11,151 bases of DNA from Patescibacteria group bacterium (GTDB taxonomy: Bacteria > Patescibacteria > Microgenomatia > Daviesbacterales > UBA10151): assembly GCA_023380995.1 (NCBI GenBank), contig JAMCTD010000121.1, forward strand, positions 1 to 11,151. The letters run 5' to 3'. The position numbers were made by a program, and so were the translations under genes. Shown in pieces: positions 1 through 5,925 of this stretch. Positions within the stretch are counted from its first letter, which is position 1. Each line of letters begins with the position of its first letter. Under the pieces are notes generated by a model. That model was not told where the DNA came from. It did no database searches and saw nothing but the letters and a program-made list of their open reading frames with translations.

Positions 1-869
1 GTCTGTTGCTATCAATTTCTGAGGCGATTACACAGGCAAGACCAGGCTTAGTGATTGTGGATTCCATACAGGTCTTGGAAACGTCTGATTTAACCGGAGT
101 AGCCGGTTCAGTAGGGCAGGTGCGTGAATCAGCTCACAGGCTGCAAAGATTGGCCAAACAATTGCATATCCCTATTTTTATTGTGGGCCATGTTACCAAA
201 GAAGGAACAGTAGCAGGGCCAAAGACTTTGGAGCATTTAGTGGATGTAGTTTTGTCTTTGGAGGGAGAAGCAAATTCTAATTTTAGAGTACTTAGGGTTT
301 CTAAAAATAGGTTTGGCCCAACTGATGAAGTGGGAATTTTTGAGATGGCAGAAGCAGGAATGATAGAGGTCAAAAATCCATCAGAGCTTTTTTTACAGCA
401 AAAGGTTCAGGCTCCGGGATCAGCAGTGGCTATAACGCTGGCTGGTTACAGACCTCTTTTGATAGAAATTCAAGCTCTGGTGACAAAAACTTTTCTGCCT
501 ATGCCCAGAAGAGTGGGCTTGGGAATTGATAGCAACAGACTGCAAATTTTGGTTGCAGTAATAATAAAAAGATTAAACTTACCTTTGTACGATAAGGATG
601 TGTTTGTGAATGTTACCGGAGGTTTAAGAGTAAATGAAACAGCAGTAGATTTAGCAGTAGTCATGGCAATAATTTCATCTTTATTGAATAAAGAGATTAC
701 TCAAAAAGTGGCATTTGCTGCGGAAATAGGCCTTTTAGGGGAGCTGCGGTCTGTACCACAAATGAAGAAAAGAATTATGGAAGCCCGGAAGTTAGGCTTT
801 ACTCAAACTGTTTGTGCTGATAATGCCAATTCGCTGTCACAGGCCATAAAGCTGGTTTTTAAAGAGTAA
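1..869 (+). CDS. radA: DNA repair protein RadA (Sms), 5'-truncated by window edge
   Basis: RadA is a RecA-like ATPase and DnaB-type helicase that drives branch migration in recombination repair; it acts in the cytoplasm on DNA. The frame is open from base 3 with no stop upstream, so the gene begins outside the window; the zinc finger and Walker A are missing. About 288 residues are seen of a usual ~450. Visible parts: the Walker B strand LVIVDS (48-65), the signature KNRFG motif (303-317) that separates RadA from RecA, and then the C-terminal Lon-protease-like domain (about 405-840) with the segments EIQALV, VFVNVTGGLRV and the GLLGELR turn typical of RadA. This domain is known to be a non-proteolytic scaffold in the family. 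The gene ends with TAA only 4 bases from the stop of the convergent gene, so the two transcripts probably overlap. Identification is secure. Confidence 0.96.
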   Translation, partial: LLLSISEAITQARPGLVIVDSIQVLETSDLTGVAGSVGQVRESAHRLQRLAKQLHIPIFIVGHVTKEGTVAGPKTLEHLVDVVLSLEGEANSNFRVLRVSKNRFGPTDEVGIFEMAEAGMIEVKNPSELFLQQKVQAPGSAVAITLAGYRPLLIEIQALVTKTFLPMPRRVGLGIDSNRLQILVAVIIKRLNLPLYDKDVFVNVTGGLRVNETAVDLAVVMAIISSLLNKEITQKVAFAAEIGLLGELRSVPQMKKRIMEARKLGFTQTVCADNANSLSQAIKLVFKE

Positions 870-873
870 ATAT

Positions 874-2526
874 TTAATGGTTGATTGGAGCTGAAGAAGG
901 CTTGGTGCTAAATTCTAATCTGAAAGTCAGTTGAGAAGAAAAGTGATTACTGTCTATGGTCAACATAGTTCCTAAGCGGTCAGCAAGAGTTTTGGCTATA
1001 AACCCTTCCAGGCCGCTACCGCTTTTAAGATGTGTTTTAATTCCTAAGTTCCCGTAATATTCCTGAAGAAGGTCTGATTGTTCCGCAAAAGACAAAGGCC
1101 GGTAAGGCAGGGTAATATCCAAGGCTACTTTTTTCTCTTGTGACAGATGGGGAATAATTTTTATGATTGCCCCTCTATTTTCAGAAGCCAGCAGAATTCC
1201 TATCTCAAGCAATTTCTCAATTAAAATACTGCCCCATTTTTTTATCAAGTAATACAGAAAAGCTGATATGGGTTGCAGGGAAGGGGGGAGGGTACTTTCC
1301 TGAAGGTCTAAGGCAGCTGCTTCGCTGACGTTTTCCCGGGGGATAGACAACTCCAAAGATACTCCTAGAATTTGAGCTAGTTCCTGACGTTTTTTAATCA
1401 CCTGTTTTGCTATGAAAGCTACGTCTTCAAAATTAACATTTTCTCTTAATGGGTGGTCTTGCAGCTCAAAGGCTAAAAGAATATCTTCAGCAATTTTTTG
1501 CAGAAGCTCAATTCTCAGCAGCGCATCGTTTTGATGGCTTAAAACAAGGGCTTTTTTTAACTCATTTAATAGCTGCTCATAGTGTTGTTGAGCCTTTACA
1601 ATATCAGAGTGTTTACCCAAGTCATTGTGCAAAGCTTCATCGGTGATAATAAAAACTATCTGATTAATTTTTTCCTGGGAGCTGCGGATGGCCCTGATTT
1701 GTATAATCACTGGTCTTTTTCGTGTTTCTCCCTGAGGCTGTAGGGAAAAGCCCTTGATAATCCTGGCAGCTTTATCTGTAAAAAGCCTATCTAAAGACAA
1801 GGCTGAAAGTTGAATGGGGTTATTTGCTGTATCTACCAGCGGCAATACTTTCAGGAGCGGTTGGTGTGCGAGCTCGGATTGTGAAAGGTGAAGTATTTTT
1901 TCAGCAGTGGTATTTGCCGAAAGGATTTGCAGTTGGGTATTGGTGACAATAATTATTTCCTGCAGACTGACCAGGATTGATTCTTCCCGCTGCTGACCTA
2001 CCTGAGCGTATTCTTTAGCAGTTTTAAATAGTTTATCTTTAAGGCGGTAGTTGTAAATTAAAAAATGAGCAAGCGGGACAATAACTATAAAAGAAAGCAT
2101 GTAAAGAATTGCCGGACCGGGGTCGTTTTTAAAAAGAGCCAGCATGTCAGGATTAGAAAAAGTATTAACCCCTAAAGCTATAACAGAGAAAAGCAAAAAG
2201 AAAAGATAAGAGCGGGTATTTAAAAGGAAACTTGCACCTAATGTATAAAGATGAATCAAGATTAAAAATGGGCTGTAAAGTCCACCTGTGGAGATGATTA
2301 ATAATTGAACAAAAGATGAACTCAAAAGTACTAATAACAAGCGTGATAAGGGCCCTTTTAACAGTCCAATTTTAGGGAAAATAATGCGGCTTAAAAGGAT
2401 AAAAATGAAAACAAGAAGGGCAGCGGTGACTTGTTGGAAGATAGTGGTGGAGATCTTAAAATAAGATAAAACTAAAACTAAACAACTAGAAATAAAAAAG
2501 ATAAATATTTCTAAGAAAGTAATCAT
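874..2526 (-). CDS. Six-helix membrane PAS protein with degenerate histidine-kinase core
   Basis: This 550-residue protein has the layout of a membrane sensor kinase. Residues 1-160 form about six hydrophobic helices, including a TGGLYSPF segment common in polytopic kinase sensor domains. A short linker is followed by a PAS-like domain (about 188-300), a helical stretch (about 305-400) where the dimerisation/phosphoacceptor helices should be, and an ATPase-like end (about 400-540). The ending keeps a recognisable G2-like box, SGSGLEGFIAKTLADRLG, starting at residue 502. No H-E-x-x-T-P phosphoacceptor motif is visible, the N-box position reads EKLLEIGILLAS without the usual Asn pair, and no clear D-x-G box is seen. 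It is probably a pseudokinase or a strongly diverged kinase. No response regulator lies beside it. It is convergent with radA and divergent from the cohesin gene. ATG at 2526 is chosen because the first membrane helix starts directly after it. Confidence 0.8.
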   Translation of the reverse strand: MITFLEIFIFFISSCLVLVLSYFKISTTIFQQVTAALLVFIFILLSRIIFPKIGLLKGPLSRLLLVLLSSSFVQLLIISTGGLYSPFLILIHLYTLGASFLLNTRSYLFFLLFSVIALGVNTFSNPDMLALFKNDPGPAILYMLSFIVIVPLAHFLIYNYRLKDKLFKTAKEYAQVGQQREESILVSLQEIIIVTNTQLQILSANTTAEKILHLSQSELAHQPLLKVLPLVDTANNPIQLSALSLDRLFTDKAARIIKGFSLQPQGETRKRPVIIQIRAIRSSQEKINQIVFIITDEALHNDLGKHSDIVKAQQHYEQLLNELKKALVLSHQNDALLRIELLQKIAEDILLAFELQDHPLRENVNFEDVAFIAKQVIKKRQELAQILGVSLELSIPRENVSEAAALDLQESTLPPSLQPISAFLYYLIKKWGSILIEKLLEIGILLASENRGAIIKIIPHLSQEKKVALDITLPYRPLSFAEQSDLLQEYYGNLGIKTHLKSGSGLEGFIAKTLADRLGTMLTIDSNHFSSQLTFRLEFSTKPSSAPINH

Positions 2527-2535
2527 CTTATACCC

Positions 2536-2564
2536 ATTGTAATGGAGCTTGTAGTTTGTAGCAA
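2536..2564 (-). promoter_or_regulatory. Candidate sigma-70 promoter of the PAS/kinase-like gene
   Basis: Read on the minus strand, TTGCTA (2559-2564, 4 of 6 to consensus) and TACAAT (2536-2541, 5 of 6) are separated by exactly 17 bases. Transcription would begin near 2529, only a few bases before the ATG at 2526, giving a leaderless or nearly leaderless mRNA. No Shine-Dalgarno sequence precedes this ATG, which fits. The match is by eye in AT-rich DNA. Confidence 0.4.
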
Positions 2565-2604
2565 TAACTCAATTGCGACCGCAAGGGGACCAATTTGAGG
2601 TTGC
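2561..2604. promoter_or_regulatory. Imperfect inverted repeat in the divergent promoter region (possible operator or RNA hairpin)
   Basis: The outer arms GCAA (2561-2564) and TTGC (2601-2604) enclose CTCAA (2568-2572) pairing with TTGAG (2595-2599), then TTG (2573-2575) with CAA (2591-2593). An alternative small palindrome, TTGCGACCGCAA, lies at 2573-2584. The repeat overlaps the -35 of the minus-strand promoter and lies upstream of the plus-strand promoter, so a protein bound here could control both genes. It could also be a hairpin in RNA. A direct repeat of TGACTT with an 8-base period (2613-2626) follows. Function is inferred from position only. Confidence 0.35.
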
Positions 2605-2624
2605 GTGAAAACTGACTTATTGAC

Positions 2625-2653
2625 TTGCCAAAATATATACGGTACTTTGTTAT
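2625..2653 (+). promoter_or_regulatory. Candidate promoter of the surface-protein gene cluster
   Basis: TTGCCA (2625-2630, 5 of 6 to the -35 consensus) is followed after 17 bases by TGTTAT (2648-2653, 4 of 6). Transcription would start about 2660, directly at the ATG at 2661, again suggesting a leaderless message; there is no Shine-Dalgarno sequence upstream. A second reading is an extended -10, TGTTATTAT (2648-2656). Either way the start site falls at or very near the initiation codon. Confidence 0.35.
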
Positions 2654-2660
2654 TATATAT

Positions 2661-3947
2661 ATGAAGGCGGATGTGAAGTTTAGCTTCAAGAACTTTAAGT
2701 GGTTTATTTTTTCATTCGGTTTTCTTTTCGTCCTCTTTTTTACCCCTCATCTAACCTTTGCCTCAACACTATATCTTGCCCCGGGAAGTGGGAATATTTA
2801 TCTGGGAGACACCAAATCAGTTTCAGTGGTATTAAATACTCAAGGGGAATCTGTTAATGCTGTATCTGCTTTTCTTTCCTATCCCCAGGATAAACTGGAT
2901 GTTGTTTCAGTTTCACCCACAGGAGCTTTTGGGATCCAGGCAGAAAATGCCTATGGCGGGGGAATAATTAAAATTTCCAGGGGTAATTTTTCCGGTGTTT
3001 CAGGTAGTGTGACAGTAGCCACTATCAGGTTTAAAGGTAAGACAGCAGGATCAGCTACAGTGGCTTTTATAGGAGGATCACAGGCTCCCAGGACTTCTGA
3101 TTCCACAGACTCCTTAAACCTAGGAAGAAGCGGCGGTGGGGTTTTTACGGTAGGTGGGACTGCTCCGGCAAAACCGGCTGCTACACCTAAGAGTGGTTCG
3201 GCAAGTACATCTTTGAGCATTTCAGATCTAAAAGTTACCTCAGTTTCAACTGATTCAGCCACTATTTCCTGGCAAACAAACGAGAATGCAGATACTGTTG
3301 TAGATTATGGTTTGGATAACAACAGATATTTCTTAAGCGTTGCCGGCAAAGAGCTTGTAAAAGATCATGTTGTAAAGTTGGAAAGTCCTTTGTTTGTTCC
3401 CGGATTACTGCTTCATTTTAGGGCAACCTCTAATAATGATTCCGGAACTGTTTCTTCTGTTGATACTACGTTGCAGCTTCCGGGTTATAATGCCAAAGTT
3501 ACAGTTACAGATTCAACCGGAAGACCGGTTGCCGGGGTTAATGTTACCCTTTACAGCAATCCTGTGCAGGGCGTGACTGATCAAAACGGTGAAGTAAGTT
3601 TTCAAAATATAACAGCAGGCAAGCATGTAGTCCGTGTTTTTGGCAAAGGAGCAGAGAAGAGTTTTGAGATTGAAGTGAAAGAAAATGCTCCGCTTATTAC
3701 TCCTCAAGTTTTTGGTGTCCAGATTGATATTCCTCAGGCTTCTTTGCCTGCGCAAAATCTGCCTGGGCAAATCACCCTGGTTTATTTTGGAGTTTTAGTG
3801 GGAGTTGCAATTGTAGTATTTCTCTTTTTTGCGCTCAGGAAAAGAAAATCCTCAGATCATTTTGGTTCAATGCCTTTATCTATTCCAAAACCTCAAGCAA
3901 ATACTCAGACCCCTACCAAAGACGATCAACAAGGAAGGATATCTTAA
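2661..3947 (+). CDS. Secreted cohesin-domain protein with FN3 module and C-terminal membrane anchor
   Basis: This is a surface protein of 428 residues. A signal peptide (basic residues 2-13, hydrophobic core 14-27, likely cleavage after TFA at 34) is followed by a cohesin-like beta-sandwich (about 36-164), recognised from its opening YLAPGSGNIYLGDTKSV and its later FSGVSGSVTVATIRFKGK. A short Pro/Ala/Ser linker leads to a fibronectin type III-like domain (about 185-272; TISWQTNENADTVVDYG is the typical first half) and a carboxypeptidase-regulatory or Ig-like domain (about 275-347; GRPVAGVNVTLYS, then GVTDQNGEVSF). One membrane helix (about 371-393) followed by RKRK anchors it, leaving a short Pro-rich cytoplasmic tail. 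Cohesins in cellulosomes bind dockerins; no dockerin is encoded here, so the partner is unknown. I prefer ATG at 2661 over the in-frame TTG at 2625 because it gives a compact signal peptide. The next gene follows after 22 bases, so they are probably cotranscribed. Confidence 0.82.
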   Translation: MKADVKFSFKNFKWFIFSFGFLFVLFFTPHLTFASTLYLAPGSGNIYLGDTKSVSVVLNTQGESVNAVSAFLSYPQDKLDVVSVSPTGAFGIQAENAYGGGIIKISRGNFSGVSGSVTVATIRFKGKTAGSATVAFIGGSQAPRTSDSTDSLNLGRSGGGVFTVGGTAPAKPAATPKSGSASTSLSISDLKVTSVSTDSATISWQTNENADTVVDYGLDNNRYFLSVAGKELVKDHVVKLESPLFVPGLLLHFRATSNNDSGTVSSVDTTLQLPGYNAKVTVTDSTGRPVAGVNVTLYSNPVQGVTDQNGEVSFQNITAGKHVVRVFGKGAEKSFEIEVKENAPLITPQVFGVQIDIPQASLPAQNLPGQITLVYFGVLVGVAIVVFLFFALRKRKSSDHFGSMPLSIPKPQANTQTPTKDDQQGRIS

Positions 3948-3969
3948 AACGATTTAAAAACACTGCCCC

Positions 3970-5769
3970 ATGATTTTTATAACTCTTTTCAAAAAAATCA
4001 CAAAAGCTATGAGGAATTTAATATATGGCCATGATGTTTTAGACCAGGACGTGGGTACTTGGTTAACGGAATACAGCAACAGAGAGAGTAAGAAAACAAG
4101 GCTGGTAATTACTTTATCGGCGCTTGGTATAATATTGTTTTTAACCTCAGCCTTGTTTTTGCCTTTTAAAGACAGGCTTTTTAATCTGCTTTATCCTAAG
4201 CCCAGCTCTCAGGCAACTTTTTGTAGTGGTAATTCCACAATACCTGCAGAAAAACAGGGCTTTGTTTATACTGGCGGAGATTTAAGCCAGGAAATAGAAG
4301 TTTTAAATACTCCTCTTTATTATACCTATGATACTAGTTTAGGTTCAGGCAAAAAAGTCTATATGGTTGGTAAATATGCCTCAAATTACGCAGATCCTTT
4401 GGGCCTGCATCTTTTAATGGGGGATAATTTAAGCAATACAGAATTTAAAGGTTTGGGAGGTCAGAATCCCACCGGATGGACGTCTCTTACAGCAGGGGGC
4501 AGCGGTAATGCTAATATTGAAACAGCCAAAGACAATATTTTAAACAGTCAAACTTCCGTTAAAATTAACAACCGCAAAAGTCCTTCAGGCACTCAAATTG
4601 TCCAAACTTTTAAAGAAAAAGTAAATGAGGGGGATATAGTTGTTTTCGGAGCTTGGGTAAAAACTCAAACTCCGGAGGCTGTCAAACTTTTCCTGCAAGC
4701 AGATAAAACTCCTTTTACACAATTTGGCCAGATTACTACTCCTATTCAAGCTCAAAAATGGAATTATGTCTTAGGCTATGGTAAAGTACCTGCCTCTGTA
4801 ACCAATTTCCAAATGGTAATCAGGGTTGCTGCCCAGGAGAGTACAGCCTGGTTTGATCAGCCTACAGCTGTAGTTATTAACGGTAAGCCTAGTAAAGAGT
4901 TGTCAAAGTTAGTTTTAGAAAGATGCGGATCTGCCTGGTTTGTGGGTAATGAACCAGGAGCGGAATCATCCCTAGATCCTTATATTATGGAACCTGTCTC
5001 TCCGGAAATTTATGCCTTAATTTACCACCAGTTTTATCAAGCCATTAAAGAGGTTGACCCTCAGGCTTTAGTTTTACCGGCAGGTATAGGGGGAGGCAAG
5101 GGGAGCTTTACTCCTAAGGCGTTTTTGGATGCCTGGAGGACTGCCTATAAAGGGTTTTTCAATGTTGAGCCACCACTTGATGGTTTAAACATCCATTATT
5201 TGGCTACAGATGTTGCCCGTTGGTCCAATGCTTCAGATTTGGAAAAATATTTAGGTGAGATGCGTGCTTATATGGAGAGTATGCCTTTGTGGAAAGGTAA
5301 ACCTATTTGGATTAGTGAGCTTGGGGTAGGGAATAATGCGCCCAATGGAGGAGTAAGTTTTATGAAAGCCAGCTTGAAATTTTTAGAGAATAATAATTTA
5401 AATGTGGCCAAGTGGTTCTGGTTAGATACTTGTGGTTTCAATCCTGCTTTAACTTCACTGTTTAATTCAAATAACAAGATTTGTGCCATACCGGCCAAAC
5501 TTACTTTACTTGGGGAAAGTTATGTTTTGCCCAAACCAACTCCAACTGCCACACCATCAGTAGCACCAACATTGTCAGCTACACCGTCAGCCCAAGTTAC
5601 TCCTACTCCTTCGGCAGGCTCCGGGTCTCCGACTTCAGCTCCAACTGTGTTGCCTACTCCTGCTTCTACAGCCAGCTACAATTCGGTTTACACGAATGTA
5701 GCCAGTTCATCAAGTTTGTTGAAAACACCAGAACCAACTCAAAGTCAAGCAAGTTCATCAGCTCAGTGA
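3970..5769 (+). CDS. Membrane-anchored clan-A-like glycoside hydrolase with jelly-roll module and Pro/Thr/Ser tail
   Basis: This 599-residue protein has a short cytoplasmic N terminus, one membrane helix (about 45-65) and an external body. The second half of a TIM-barrel glycosidase is clear: WFVGNEPG places the expected acid/base Glu at 328 (strand 4), the stretch at 345-375 matches the helix that normally follows, GLNIHYLA is a strand-6-like segment, and PIWISELG places the expected nucleophile Glu at 450 (strand 7). The 122-residue spacing is normal for clan A retaining glycosidases. Residues about 155-305 instead look like a carbohydrate-binding jelly roll, ending in the typical STAWFDQ. 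Strands 1-2 may lie at about 105-145 (PLYYTYDTS, KVYMVGKYAS). The last ~75 residues are Pro/Thr/Ser/Ala-rich and lead to no further domain. Substrate and exact family are not known. ATG at 3970 has no Shine-Dalgarno sequence; ATG at 4009 is a possible alternative. It sits 22 bases after the cohesin gene. Confidence 0.75.
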   Translation: MIFITLFKKITKAMRNLIYGHDVLDQDVGTWLTEYSNRESKKTRLVITLSALGIILFLTSALFLPFKDRLFNLLYPKPSSQATFCSGNSTIPAEKQGFVYTGGDLSQEIEVLNTPLYYTYDTSLGSGKKVYMVGKYASNYADPLGLHLLMGDNLSNTEFKGLGGQNPTGWTSLTAGGSGNANIETAKDNILNSQTSVKINNRKSPSGTQIVQTFKEKVNEGDIVVFGAWVKTQTPEAVKLFLQADKTPFTQFGQITTPIQAQKWNYVLGYGKVPASVTNFQMVIRVAAQESTAWFDQPTAVVINGKPSKELSKLVLERCGSAWFVGNEPGAESSLDPYIMEPVSPEIYALIYHQFYQAIKEVDPQALVLPAGIGGGKGSFTPKAFLDAWRTAYKGFFNVEPPLDGLNIHYLATDVARWSNASDLEKYLGEMRAYMESMPLWKGKPIWISELGVGNNAPNGGVSFMKASLKFLENNNLNVAKWFWLDTCGFNPALTSLFNSNNKICAIPAKLTLLGESYVLPKPTPTATPSVAPTLSATPSAQVTPTPSAGSGSPTSAPTVLPTPASTASYNSVYTNVASSSSLLKTPEPTQSQASSSAQ

Positions 5770-5790
5770 ATAACTAATATGAAATATTAC

Positions 5791-5820
5791 TTAATAGATC
5801 AAAAGATAATTTAATATAAG
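5791..5820 (+). promoter_or_regulatory. Weak candidate promoter upstream of the giant surface-protein gene
   Basis: TTAATA (5791-5796, 4 of 6) and TATAAG (5815-5820, 5 of 6) are 18 bases apart. Initiation near 5827 would place the palindromic element at 5851-5918 inside a leader of about 100 bases. The region is very AT-rich, so chance matches are likely, and read-through from the preceding gene would also serve. Confidence 0.22.
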
Positions 5821-5822
5821 CG

Positions 5823-5846
5823 TGAAACAGAATGATATCTGTTTCA
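5823..5846. repeat. Small perfect inverted repeat between genes
   Basis: TGAAACAG (5823-5830) and CTGTTTCA (5839-5846) are perfect 8-base inverted arms around an 8-base loop. It lies 53 bases after the TGA of the glycosidase gene. No T-tract follows on either strand, so it is a poor intrinsic terminator; it may be an operator, a mRNA 3'-end stabilising hairpin, or chance. Confidence 0.45.
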
Positions 5847-5850
5847 AAAC

Positions 5851-5918
5851 TGTCATTCCAGACTTGATCTGGAATCCATATAAATAATTATGGATCCTGA
5901 ATCAAGTTCAGGATGACA
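5851..5918. repeat. REP-like palindromic element: two inverted 30-base units
   Basis: Unit 1 (5851-5880) and the reverse complement of unit 2 (5889-5918) both start TGTCAT, share a central ACTTGAT and end ATCCATA; 22 of 30 bases are equal. Each unit is itself a hairpin: TTCCAGA/TCTGGAA in unit 1 and ATCCTGAA/TTCAGGAT in unit 2. All 8 differences between units form 4 pairs that keep base pairing within each unit. The whole can also fold as one long hairpin around an 8-base AT-only spacer. The general form (GTCAT-CC-arm-loop-arm-GG-ATCCA) resembles short palindromic repeats known from many bacterial genomes (REP/BIME-like). It was probably mobilised or copied here. It ends 7 bases before the ATG at 5926. 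Confidence 0.8.
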
Positions 5919-5925
5919 ATGAACT

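Noticed and set aside
1449..1646. Plus-strand 65-codon open frame within the kinase-like gene
   Set aside because: It is antisense to a clearly coding region (PAS and helical segment) and shows no recognisable protein features.
2951..3262. Minus-strand 103-codon open frame within the cohesin gene
   Set aside because: It is antisense to the cohesin domain; its Pro/Val-rich sequence is the expected by-product of the opposite strand's Gly and Thr codons.
5767..5817. UGA decoded as glycine (as in some candidate phyla), extending the glycosidase by 15 residues
   Set aside because: No other in-frame TGA occurs in any gene, Gly is encoded normally by GGN, and the short extension has no meaningful sequence. 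The break at 9526 is TAA, so that code would not explain it either.
5823..5918. Hairpins after the glycosidase gene as an intrinsic terminator
   Set aside because: None is followed by a T-run on the plus or minus strand, and the covariation pattern fits a repeat family better.
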